Part shown: piece by piece, positions 45,641 to 53,818 of the stretch
How positions within the stretch are numbered: the first letter of the stretch is position 1
Layout: each line of letters starts with the position of its first letter
Assembly (NCBI RefSeq): GCF_030158815.1
Contig: NZ_BPFZ01000007.1
Span: 62,001-126,000 of the forward strand
Length of the DNA stretch: 64,000 bases
Origin: Candidatus Phycosocius spiralis
GTDB taxonomy: Bacteria; Pseudomonadota; Alphaproteobacteria; Caulobacterales; Aquidulcibacteraceae
Reading direction: 5' to 3'
Program-made: the position numbers and the translations under genes
Notes under the pieces: generated by a model
The model's database searches: none
What the model saw: the letters and a program-made list of their open reading frames with translations, nothing else
Told to the model about the DNA's origin: nothing

Positions 45641-48600
45641 TTGACAGGATTTGTACGATTTTCGTTTGATATGGGCACAAACTCGCTAGGTTGGGCGGTA
45701 TTTCTTGGGCAATATCCAAATGGTGTGAAATCTGCGCGGATCACTGGCGTAGCTGGTGTTAGCGGCGAGCTTACGGACATTTCATCGGCTGGCGTTCGAA
45801 TCTACAGCGATGGCAGAAATCCAAAGGATGGGAAGTCGTTAGCGGAGATGCGGCGCGGACCCCGCGCAGCGCGGCGGCGGCGAGATCGATTTTTACAGCG
45901 TCAGCGTGGCCTAAATCGCTTGCTTAAGATCTATGGACTGTTTCCAACTTCTGTATCTGAAGGAAAAGCGCTTGCACGTCTTGACCCCCTAAAACTTCGT
46001 GCGGAAGCCCTCGAACGAGCTCTGACGCCATATGAGCTTGGCCGCGCGATCTGGCACTTAAATCAAAGGAGGGGGTTTAAGAGCAATCGGAAGACCGACA
46101 AGGCCGATGAGAGCGGTAAGGTAAAGTCGGGACAAGCTCGCCTCAATGCTGCGCTTGAGCAAGAAGGGTTCCATACGCTAGGCCAATGGCTGTACAATCG
46201 GCGCGCACAAGGTTCTAGATTTCGCGCGACCCCAGACCCTGAGTCAAAAGCAGTCGGCAAAACTTGGTTTGAGTTTTATCCCGAGCGCGGCATGGTCGAG
46301 GATGAATTTGATATCATTTGGTCTCGACAGGCGAATTATCATCCCAGCTTAATGACTGATGTTGCACGAGACACAATTCGCAAAATGGTCTTCTTTCAAC
46401 GACCGTTGAAGAAACAACAAATCGGAAAATGCACCTTCAATTCTGACGAACTTCGCGCGCCAAAAGCTTTGCCTAGTGTGGAGGCTCGAGAAATCTACGA
46501 ACGACTCAATCAGTTGCGCTTTGGCTTCGGTCCGGTCCGCACTACGACTTTGGACCGTCACCAACGCGATGCATTAGCTGCCACTTTGCTCGCCGGTGAC
46601 AAAGTAAGTTGGGACAAGGTCCGTCGGACTTTGAAGCTGCCTGCTGATACCCTGTTTAATCTGGAAGACACCTTAAAGGAACTGCCTTCCTCCAAAACCG
46701 CAGCTCGTATGAAAAAGCCTGATGCATTCGGGGCCAAATGGCTGAACTTCAGCCTCGCGGACCGTGATGAAATCATGTGGCGCTTTATCGACACAGAGGA
46801 CGAGGCCGAGCTTGCTGCTTGGCTAGTTGAAACGCATCGATTCGAACATGAGGTGGCGAGTAAATTGGCTGCCAGCCCAACAGCTGGCCAAGACGGTTAC
46901 GGCCGTCTCGGTGTTACCGCAAATCGTAAGATACTCGAACAGTTACTCGCCGACCATCTGGCCGTGTATTCCATTGCGGCAGAGCGCGCAGGGTATCATC
47001 ACAGCGATTTCAGGACGGGCGAGGTTATGGACCGACTTCCCTATTACGGAGAAGTCCTTGAACGACATATTATTGATAGTGGTCCCGAATTGCGCGAGGC
47101 GGTTGCCGCATACAAGCGCGATAAGGAAAAAAACGCCAACCGAGCCGATGGAAAAGTTCATAGCCGCAAGTTTCTGGGGGCTGGCCTAGAAGAAGCAGAG
47201 ACAGGCCGTGTTCCCAATCCAACAGTGCATATTGGGCTAAACCAGCTTCGACGGGTCGTTAATCGGTTGATTGAGACTTATGGACCTCCAGACGAGATCG
47301 TCTTGGAACTCGCCCGCGAACTAAAGATGAATGATGAGCAAAAGAAAAAGGCTGATGAGGAGAATCGCAAAAACAGAAAGGCTAATGAACGCAGGCGTCT
47401 CGCGATTGAAGCGCTGAAATTACCGGTAAACGGCAAAACCTTGATGCGACATCGACTTTTCGATCTTCAAATGGTCGGAGGTATTGTTCTGTGCCCTTAT
47501 TCCTTGCGTGCTATCGGACTCGAACAAGCTCTGGGCGGGGGAGAGATCGATGTCGATCACATACTGCCGTTTTCGCGTTCATATGACGACGGCGTGGCTA
47601 ACAAGATCCTATGTTATCGATCCGCGAACCAACAGAAGCGCAATCGAAGTCCAGCGGAGGCATTTGAAGGCAACGCAGAATGGCCATCCATTCTTGCAAA
47701 TGCCCAGACACTTGGGAGAAGCCGCGCTTGGCGCTTTGCACCAGATGCCATGGACCGGTTCAAGGACATGGGTGGCTTTCTGGAGCGACAACTCAATGAA
47801 ACAAAGCATTTGGCCAGAATTGCCCGCGCCTATTTGGAATGCTTGACACCAAATGTGTGGGTCGTCACAGGGCAGCTTACAGCTCTGATGAGAGGTAAGT
47901 GGGGTCTAAATGGCCTCTTGAACGACGATAATCGCAAAAATCGCAACGATCACCGCCATCATGCAATCGACGCAATTACAATCGGTTGTATTTCTCGCAG
48001 TCTGCTTAATCGCCTGTCGACCGCTACTGCGCGCGCGGAGGAAAACAATCTAGAGCGCTTATTTGACGACTTCCCAGAACCAATGGCGGACTTTCGCGCG
48101 AAAGCAAAGAAGGCCGTTGAGGCCATCATTGTGAGCCATAAGCCTGAGCATGGTAAGGGCGGTGCCCTGCATGAAGAAACGGCCTATGGGTTGAACGTGC
48201 ACGAGCATGAAAAGGCGTTGGGCAATGTCGTGCTGCGGCTGCGGTTGGATGATCTAACCGTCAAAGAAGCTGAACGGGTGCGAGATCCCGCACTTCGCAA
48301 GGTTTTTTTGGCCTTGCGCCATGACGTTCAGTCGGATCAGAAAGCATTCACCAGGGCAGTGCAGGATTGGGCTCTGAAGCAGGCCAACGATTATGCAGCA
48401 GCTTTCCCAAATCGCCCGCATCGTCAACCGATGCAGCGGGTACGGATCCTAAAGCCCGAAGCAGCTTTGGTCCCTATCTATGATGCCAATCAAAGCAGCT
48501 TCACCAAGGGTCTCGTGCCGGCAGAAAATTATTGCGTGGATATCGTCAAAATGCGCGATGGCACTTGGAAGGGATTTGGTGCGACGATCTTTGAAGTGAA

Positions 48601-48910
48601 CCGCAAAGATTGGCGTCCAATTTGGGAACGCGAGAAGCTTGGTGGGTTGTTGATGATGCGACTTCACAAGGGCGATTTGGTGGAGCTGGAGGACAGCGAC
48701 GGGGTTCGGCGGGTGAAGCGGGTGGTGCGGATCGCTCCAAGCGGGGGTCGAATGTATTTGGCAACCCATTTCGAAGCGGGCAGTTTGCAAGAGAGACATG
48801 ATGCACCGGACTCTGCGGATGGATTTCGATGGGATTTGGCAAGTTTCTCCAAGTTACGTGATCGCGGCGCCAGAAAGGTAAAAATAAATGAAGTGGGATC
48901 GCCGCGGTAG
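45641..48910 (+). CDS. cas9: CRISPR-associated endonuclease Cas9, type II-C
   Basis: RNA-guided DNA endonuclease of 1089 residues, a type II-C size. Catalytic residues are all visible: RuvC-I Asp10 (FSFDMGTNSLGWAV), an Arg-rich bridge helix (residues 71-95, RRGPRAARRRRDRFLQRQRG), RuvC-II Glu556 (EIVLELAREL), HNH His640 (GEIDVDHILPFSRSYDDG, later ANQQKRNR) and RuvC-III His774/Asp777 (NDHRHHAIDA). The start is TTG at 45641, seven to eight bases after AGGAG; the upstream frame is non-homologous. cas1 follows after 80 bases. The gene appears intact. Confidence 0.97.
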   Translation: MTGFVRFSFDMGTNSLGWAVFLGQYPNGVKSARITGVAGVSGELTDISSAGVRIYSDGRNPKDGKSLAEMRRGPRAARRRRDRFLQRQRGLNRLLKIYGLFPTSVSEGKALARLDPLKLRAEALERALTPYELGRAIWHLNQRRGFKSNRKTDKADESGKVKSGQARLNAALEQEGFHTLGQWLYNRRAQGSRFRATPDPESKAVGKTWFEFYPERGMVEDEFDIIWSRQANYHPSLMTDVARDTIRKMVFFQRPLKKQQIGKCTFNSDELRAPKALPSVEAREIYERLNQLRFGFGPVRTTTLDRHQRDALAATLLAGDKVSWDKVRRTLKLPADTLFNLEDTLKELPSSKTAARMKKPDAFGAKWLNFSLADRDEIMWRFIDTEDEAELAAWLVETHRFEHEVASKLAASPTAGQDGYGRLGVTANRKILEQLLADHLAVYSIAAERAGYHHSDFRTGEVMDRLPYYGEVLERHIIDSGPELREAVAAYKRDKEKNANRADGKVHSRKFLGAGLEEAETGRVPNPTVHIGLNQLRRVVNRLIETYGPPDEIVLELARELKMNDEQKKKADEENRKNRKANERRRLAIEALKLPVNGKTLMRHRLFDLQMVGGIVLCPYSLRAIGLEQALGGGEIDVDHILPFSRSYDDGVANKILCYRSANQQKRNRSPAEAFEGNAEWPSILANAQTLGRSRAWRFAPDAMDRFKDMGGFLERQLNETKHLARIARAYLECLTPNVWVVTGQLTALMRGKWGLNGLLNDDNRKNRNDHRHHAIDAITIGCISRSLLNRLSTATARAEENNLERLFDDFPEPMADFRAKAKKAVEAIIVSHKPEHGKGGALHEETAYGLNVHEHEKALGNVVLRLRLDDLTVKEAERVRDPALRKVFLALRHDVQSDQKAFTRAVQDWALKQANDYAAAFPNRPHRQPMQRVRILKPEAALVPIYDANQSSFTKGLVPAENYCVDIVKMRDGTWKGFGATIFEVNRKDWRPIWEREKLGGLLMMRLHKGDLVELEDSDGVRRVKRVVRIAPSGGRMYLATHFEAGSLQERHDAPDSADGFRWDLASFSKLRDRGARKVKINEVGSPR

Positions 48911-48990
48911 AATTCTGATCTTACAAAAACTCTTTCGTTCAATTCGGCACATATATTGCGTTATCCGGCCCAACCATAGGAGGTTGTGTC

Positions 48991-49932
48991 ATGTTGGGGA
49001 TACCACGCATAGTCGAAATTACCACGCCAGGCCGTCGATTGCGCCTGGATCGCGGGTTCTTGGCTGTCAATGACGGACAATCTGACATTGGCAAAATCGC
49101 TCTCGATTCGATTACTGCCTTGCTGCTGACTACTCCCGCAGTGTCAATAACTGGCCAAGCTCTTGCGGCCCTAGCAGAGCGGGGGGCGCCGGTTGTTTCG
49201 TGTGGGCCTGATTTCTGCCCATCCAGCTACCTTCTGCCAGTCTCAGGTCATCATGCACAAGGGGCTCGACTTGAGGCTCAAGCTTCTGCAAGCCTGCCTT
49301 CCAAGAAGCGTATTTGGCAACAGATTGTCCAAGCAAAACTCACAGCTCAAGCGGATGTCTTAGCTCAGCTTGGCATATCCGATATACCCGTCCGGGCTTT
49401 GGTTAAAACCGTAACTTCTGGCGATGCCACAAACCGCGAGGCGACCGGCGCCCAACGCTATTGGCCTCTGCTTTTTGGCAAAGGCTTCAGGCGCGATAGA
49501 GAAGAGCCGGGCATTAATGCCATGCTGAATTACGGCTACACCGTTCTGCGCGCAGCCACGGCACGCGCGATTGTTGCAGCCGGGCTCCACCCGTCATTGG
49601 GCGTTCAGCATAAAAGCAAAGGCAGCGGCTTACGCTTGTCTGACGACCTTATGGAACCATTCCGCCCTACTGTTGATTTGGTGGTCCATAGCTTGGTTAA
49701 ACAAGGCCAATGCCAGGTCACAACAGACACTAAAGCACGTTTAGTAGGTGTATTGCTTCTAGATTTTTCAACCGTTGAAGGTGTTAGTCCACTCTCAAAT
49801 GTAATTGCGCGTTCAGCTGTTCAATTGGCGCAAACCTATCTTGGTGAGAGAAAAGCGCTTTCTTTCCCGAAATCTATGGTCCCGATTTCATTTGCGAATG
49901 ATAGATCAAATTTACAGGAGGATGCCGCGTGA
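48991..49932 (+). CDS. cas1: CRISPR integrase Cas1
   Basis: A 313-residue type II Cas1 that integrates spacers. The active-site residues are present: Glu150 (NREATGAQRYW), His207 (SLGVQHKSKGSGLRLSDDLM) and the acidic cluster at 218-222 (DDLMEPFRP). A perfect AGGAGG precedes the ATG. Its stop overlaps the cas2 start. Confidence 0.96.
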   Translation: MLGIPRIVEITTPGRRLRLDRGFLAVNDGQSDIGKIALDSITALLLTTPAVSITGQALAALAERGAPVVSCGPDFCPSSYLLPVSGHHAQGARLEAQASASLPSKKRIWQQIVQAKLTAQADVLAQLGISDIPVRALVKTVTSGDATNREATGAQRYWPLLFGKGFRRDREEPGINAMLNYGYTVLRAATARAIVAAGLHPSLGVQHKSKGSGLRLSDDLMEPFRPTVDLVVHSLVKQGQCQVTTDTKARLVGVLLLDFSTVEGVSPLSNVIARSAVQLAQTYLGERKALSFPKSMVPISFANDRSNLQEDAA

Positions 49933-50261
49933 AAGCGCTTTCGGCATATCGCATCATGTGGGTGTTGACGATTTTTGATTTACCGGTGTTGACTGCCGCG
50001 CAGCGCAAAAAGGCCAATGCATTTCGAAAATATTTGCTCGACCTTGGCTTCAACATGATGCAACTTTCGGTCTATATTCAACATGCGGCGGGCAAAGAGG
50101 CTGCTGAATCATTGGCAAGTAAGGTTGGCGAACGTGTCCCAAGAGCTGGTAAAGTCGATGTATTGTTCTTTACGGACAAACAGTACGAATCGATCAAAGT
50201 CTTCCGCGGTGTGGCCGATGTTTTGCCGCCCAAAAAACCGAATCAACTTGAACTTTTTTGA
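49929..50261 (+). CDS. cas2: CRISPR adaptation protein Cas2
   Basis: A 110-residue Cas2 with the ferredoxin-like first strand and conserved Asp (WVLTIFDLPVLTAAQRK) and the LGFNMMQLSVYIQ strand. It starts with GTG inside the GTGA overlap with cas1. No csn2 or cas4 is present, which fits subtype II-C. Confidence 0.95.
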   Translation: MKALSAYRIMWVLTIFDLPVLTAAQRKKANAFRKYLLDLGFNMMQLSVYIQHAAGKEAAESLASKVGERVPRAGKVDVLFFTDKQYESIKVFRGVADVLPPKKPNQLELF

Positions 50262-50316
50262 GGTTTTCTTGGCGTGTCTCTACCATTTGATGTCCGTTTT
50301 TCGGCCTTTTGGCATC

Positions 50317-50343
50317 AAAAAACCCTCTAAAACCAGAGGGTTT
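50317..50343 (-). terminator. Terminator between array and cas2, minus orientation
   Basis: AAACCCTCT (50320-50328) pairs with AGAGGGTTT (50335-50343). On the minus strand the stem is followed by TTTTTT; on the plus strand the tail is only TTTCAG. It is therefore set to stop a transcript that leaves the array towards cas2. Confidence 0.75.
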
Positions 50344-50353
50344 CAGAGGGTCT

Positions 50354-51247
50354 AAGCTAATCGAGAACGCGGCGTGTGCCAACCGCAACCACTGATCAGC
50401 GAGCCCTTAGCGCGGCCTTAAGCTAATCGAGAACGCGGCGTGTGCCAACCGCAACGATTGGGCGGCGCAAGAGCGATGGGGCAAGAAGCTAATCGAGAAC
50501 GCGGCGTGTGCCAACCGCAACCGCAGCACGTTCAAGAGTGAGCACGCCGCAAAGCTAATCGAGAACGCGGCGTGTGCCAACCGCAACCAGGTTGCCGCCG
50601 AATACGCCAATGTTCTTAAAGCTAATCGAGAACGCGGCGTGTGCCAACCGCAACTTAGCCGCAGATATGGCGTCGAACAGAGTTAAGCTAATCGAGAACG
50701 CGGCGTGTGCCAACCGCAACTATATCCGCAAATGATTTTATTTTTTTTATAAGCTAATCGAGAACGCGGCGTGTGCCAACCGCAACAAGGTCAATCCAGA
50801 GTGGTTGCTTTATGGAAAGCTAATCGAGAACGCGGCGTGTGCCAACCGCAACTACTTCTTCAAACCAGATAGTTTGAAACGGAAGCTAATCGAGAACGCG
50901 GCGTGTGCCAACCGCAACACCGCCACAATCTTCGAGCGGTCAAAGGTGAAGCTAATCGAGAACGCGGCGTGTGCCAACCGCAACAAAATCAATCCAGAGT
51001 GGTTGCTTTATGGAAAGCTAATCGAGAACGCGGCGTGTGCCAACCGCAACGGGAACCATTGTCCATAACTTTCTTTATAGAAGCTAATCGAGAACGCGGC
51101 GTGTGCCAACCGCAACAATGTTAATCATTCTAAAATTGTTAGTGCAAAGCTAATCGAGAACGCGGCGTGTGCCAACCGCAATTACGATCAACTCAATATG
51201 TTCTTGATGGGAAGCTAAACGAGAGAGCGCCAGTAAGCACCTTAAAA
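50354..51247 (-). CRISPR. CRISPR array, 13 repeats plus a degenerate one, 13 spacers
   Basis: The 36-bp repeat reads AAGCTAATCGAGAACGCG... on the plus strand, or GTTGCGGTTGGCACACGC... in crRNA sense. Repeats start at 50354, 50420, 50486, 50552, 50619, 50685, 50751, 50817, 50883, 50949, 51015, 51081 and 51147. All are identical except the last, whose final C is T. A degenerate repeat starts at 51212. Spacers are 30 bases (one 31, the last 29). Spacers at 50787-50816 and 50985-51014 are nearly identical. Strand is assigned from the anti-repeat and the terminator. Confidence 0.97.
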
Positions 51248-51384
51248 TACGACATTAAAAATGGGTCAAAACCCGCTAGATTTTGCTTTTAGTCCGCCTC
51301 TAGAAGTGTGCGTGCAAGTTTTTCCACAACTCACCTCACCCGCCAAAGCCTCCAATCCTTGCTAGCAAATTGGTAGCAAACCAA
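51248..51384. other. Region between degenerate repeat and tRNA
   Basis: AT-rich, no gene. On the minus strand TTGACC at about 51270 lies upstream of TATTTTAAG, a weak promoter candidate for the array from this end. GCTAGCAAA and GTAGCAAA occur as close direct repeats near 51365. Confidence 0.35.
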
Positions 51385-51410
51385 AAATAGGTATCTAATT
51401 AGACCTATTT
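51385..51410 (-). terminator. Terminator of tRNA-Thr transcript
   Basis: AAATAGG and CCTATTT flank the palindrome TCTAATTAGA, giving a long stem with a two-base bulge; on the minus strand it runs into TTTTT. It lies about 50 bases downstream of the tRNA. Confidence 0.6.
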
Positions 51411-51456
51411 TAAAACTTGACTTCGGCTATAAAATATTGATTTTTAAAGAAAAAAC

Positions 51457-51532
51457 TGGTGCCGCAAACAGGATTCGAACCTGCGACCCCATCATTACGA
51501 ATGATGTGCTCTACCGACTGAGCTATTGCGGC
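51457..51532 (-). tRNA. tRNA-Thr (anticodon CGU)
   Basis: A 76-base cloverleaf with encoded CCA. The acceptor stem is GCCGCAA/TTGCGGC, the D-arm contains AGCTCAGTCGGTAGAGC, the anticodon stem-loop is CATCA-TTCGTAA-TGATG, and the T-arm is CGCAG-GTTCGAATC-CTG. It reads ACG codons and marks the right edge of the CRISPR-bearing block. Confidence 0.97.
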
Positions 51533-51676
51533 CAATCTCCAGATCTGTGGACGGGCTGTTACACCGAGGCAGTCGATTGAGCAACTCTTTGTGATGACGC
51601 TCTTGCATCCAGACTGGAGCAGGCCATCTAATGCTAAGCACCATGTACGATGGTCCAAGTCTAGGAGCTTTACCCC

Positions 51677-52348
51677 ATGTTCGATGCGAATAAAATCTTT
51701 GCAGCCCTGCAACATGAATTGCCTAAAGCCATTCAAGCGATCAAGTCCGAAGGTCAAGCAGGGATCGATCGGATCAGGAGTGATCAGGATGCGAAAAATC
51801 TGGCACTTGGTGCAGGGGCTGCTGGGGTATTAGGCGGCATATTCCTATCTGGCGCGGCAGGCAAATTTGGCCGACAAGCCGCAACCTTGGGCGGAATTGC
51901 AGCGCTTGGCACTCTAGCCTATCAGGCCTATCAGAAGCATCATGGACGTTCGTCTCAAGGATCAACTCCGTCGGACTTGTTTCTGCCCAGCACACCGATG
52001 GCCCAAGAACTGGTTGGCAAAGCGACTTTGCGGGCCATGATTGCCGCAATGAAAGCCGACGGGCACATTGAGGCAGGAGAAAAAGCTAAATTGTTTGACC
52101 ATTTGGCCAAAATAGATCTCTCAGACGCAGAGAAATCCTTCTTATTCGATGAGCTAGCCAAACCACTCGACATTCAAGAAGTGGTGCAAGATGCCACAAG
52201 CCCAGAAATGGCAGCTGAGATATATGCAGCCTCTCTGATAGCGATCAATCCAAATGGCAAAGCGGAGAAAGTCTATTTGGCCGATCTAGCGCAGCGTCTC
52301 TCATTGAACCCAGATTTGGTTGTCAAATTGCATCAGGAAGTGGTGTAA
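51677..52348 (+). CDS. DUF533 (YebE/TerB-like) protein
   Basis: A 223-residue protein. Its N-terminal half has a glycine-rich hydrophobic segment (LGAGAAGVLGGIFLSGAAGK), probably membrane associated. The C-terminal half is a TerB-like helical domain (LRAMIAAMKADGHIEAGEKA, AAEIYAASLIAINPNGKAEK). Function is unknown. AGGAG precedes the ATG. Confidence 0.85.
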   Translation: MFDANKIFAALQHELPKAIQAIKSEGQAGIDRIRSDQDAKNLALGAGAAGVLGGIFLSGAAGKFGRQAATLGGIAALGTLAYQAYQKHHGRSSQGSTPSDLFLPSTPMAQELVGKATLRAMIAAMKADGHIEAGEKAKLFDHLAKIDLSDAEKSFLFDELAKPLDIQEVVQDATSPEMAAEIYAASLIAINPNGKAEKVYLADLAQRLSLNPDLVVKLHQEVV

Positions 52349-52561
52349 ACCTGTTAAGGTCAACATAAGCTTGATATGATAAGCTGCCATGACAAAATCT
52401 ATGGTGTGTGGCCATAAATATCAATCCGTATAAAGATTACTCAGGTCAAGTTTCATGATGATCTGTTTCATGAACCTTTGGGCTGCCAATCTTCTTGAAC
52501 TCTTCAACTACGATTTCAATTTTAGGAGCGCGAAGGCCGATCATACAGGTTTTGGGTTAAG

Positions 52562-52577
52562 GCTTTGGCCAAAGCCA
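52562..52577. repeat. 16-bp palindrome in the DUF533-cysQ gap
   Basis: GGCTTTGGCCAAAGCC is a perfect dyad. The surrounding 265-base gap (52349-52613) has no supported gene; short frames on both strands lack family signals. Confidence 0.5.
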
Positions 52578-52613
52578 GTTTACCTTTTGAGGACACGAAA
52601 GTTTATAGTCATG

Positions 52614-53417
52614 CTAGAAAAGACGCCGCGCTATTGCTGGATCTCCCAGAGCTAAAAAGCCCGAGTTTTTAAAGGCTTTCTCAAATTGGCCATAAAGAAA
52701 TAGCTTAGCATCCAATCCCAAAACTTGCCCACCAGCAGCATTGAGTACTGCATCTCCGGCGGCAATGTCCCACTCCATCGTCGGACCAAAACGGGGGTAA
52801 AGGTCGCCGTCGCCGCGTGCAATCAAGCAGAATTTTAAGGACGACCCACGCATGATGCTTGCGCCTAGGTTCAGCATTGAAAGAAATGCCTTGGTTTCGG
52901 GGTCGCCATGGGAACGCGATAATAGGACCGTTAAAGCGGCTTTCGACTTGCGAACCCGCACAAGCTGCCACGCCCCATCCGCCGATACCTGCCACGCCTT
53001 TGGGTGTTCAGATCGACAATCTCCGATCCAAGATAGGCCCGTTTCAGGCATATGCACGACGCCTAAAATCGGGCGTCGCTGGCGAATCAGTGCAACATTC
53101 ACGGTGTAATCCCCACCATGATCGATAAATTCACGCGTCCCGTCCAAGGGATCTATCAGAATGAAGTCCTGATGGGGATCCTTGAGTGCCTGGGGAATTC
53201 CTTCCATTTCCTCACTTATGCATGGCCAGTCGGGCAATTGGCGCTCTAAGCCTTGTAAGAGTACAGCATTAGCAGCAAGATCGGCTTGTGTAACCGGGGA
53301 GCCATCGGGCTTAAAGTGTGCGTGAACACCTTGGGCCTTTACATCCAAAATGGCCTTACCTGCCCTGCGGCACAGCACCTCAAGTGCAAGGATGAGATCA
53401 TCTTTGCTCACGTCCAT
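52614..53417 (-). CDS. cysQ: 3'(2'),5'-bisphosphate nucleotidase CysQ
   Basis: A 267-residue inositol-monophosphatase-fold enzyme that hydrolyses 3'-phosphoadenosine 5'-phosphate. Metal-binding motifs are intact: ISEEMEG, IDPLDGTREFI and EWDIAAGDAVLNAAGG. It overlaps the HIT-protein gene by ten bases and is cotranscribed with it. Confidence 0.93.
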   Translation of the reverse strand: MDVSKDDLILALEVLCRRAGKAILDVKAQGVHAHFKPDGSPVTQADLAANAVLLQGLERQLPDWPCISEEMEGIPQALKDPHQDFILIDPLDGTREFIDHGGDYTVNVALIRQRRPILGVVHMPETGLSWIGDCRSEHPKAWQVSADGAWQLVRVRKSKAALTVLLSRSHGDPETKAFLSMLNLGASIMRGSSLKFCLIARGDGDLYPRFGPTMEWDIAAGDAVLNAAGGQVLGLDAKLFLYGQFEKAFKNSGFLALGDPAIARRLF

Positions 53418-53818
53418 GGCAAAAGGCGTTTCACAGCTTGAATCAGGGCATCAGCGGCCCCTGTCTCATAGGGTTGGGCGGGGCTATGCCCCCATACGGG
53501 GCCGGGCCAAGCGGGGTCAGATGGCTTGCGCCCAATAATATGTACATGGAATTGGCGCACGATATTGCCCAGCGCGCCAATGTTGACCTTCTCCACACCC
53601 TCAGTCGCGGAGACGATATGACTGAGCGCCATCACCTCTGCAAAAGTTTGCATGCGCGCTTGTGCATGTAAATCATGCCATTCGGTCGCTCCTGCCAACC
53701 TCGGCACACCAATCAACCAGGCATAACGCGCATCATTCATGACACGCACGTCGCAAATCGGCAGCGAAACCGCAAACAAAGTTTCGGCCTCAAGGCGCGG
53801 GTCAAGCACAAATGCCAT
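53408..53818 (-). CDS. HIT domain protein
   Basis: A 136-residue histidine-triad nucleotide-binding protein. The motif is QFHVHIIGR, with Gln at the first triad position, as in a common alphaproteobacterial subgroup (QLHVHVIAR type). The tail AWPGPVWG is also typical. It directly abuts the mesaconyl-CoA hydratase gene. Confidence 0.9.
   Translation of the reverse strand: MAFVLDPRLEAETLFAVSLPICDVRVMNDARYAWLIGVPRLAGATEWHDLHAQARMQTFAEVMALSHIVSATEGVEKVNIGALGNIVRQFHVHIIGRKPSDPAWPGPVWGHSPAQPYETGAADALIQAVKRLLPWT

Noticed and set aside
50805-51068. Plus-strand reading frame through the CRISPR repeats with repeated KLIENAACANRN units
   Set aside because: It is produced by the repeat sequence itself, not a repeat protein; no ribosome-binding site, and it lies wholly inside the array.
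51457-51532. tRNA-Thr as an island attachment site
   Set aside because: I found no second copy of the tRNA 3' end at the other side of the block and no integrase gene, so site-specific integration is not supported.
52455-52655. Short plus-strand frame between DUF533 and cysQ
   Set aside because: Overlaps the cysQ 3' end, lacks a ribosome-binding site and has no family signal.
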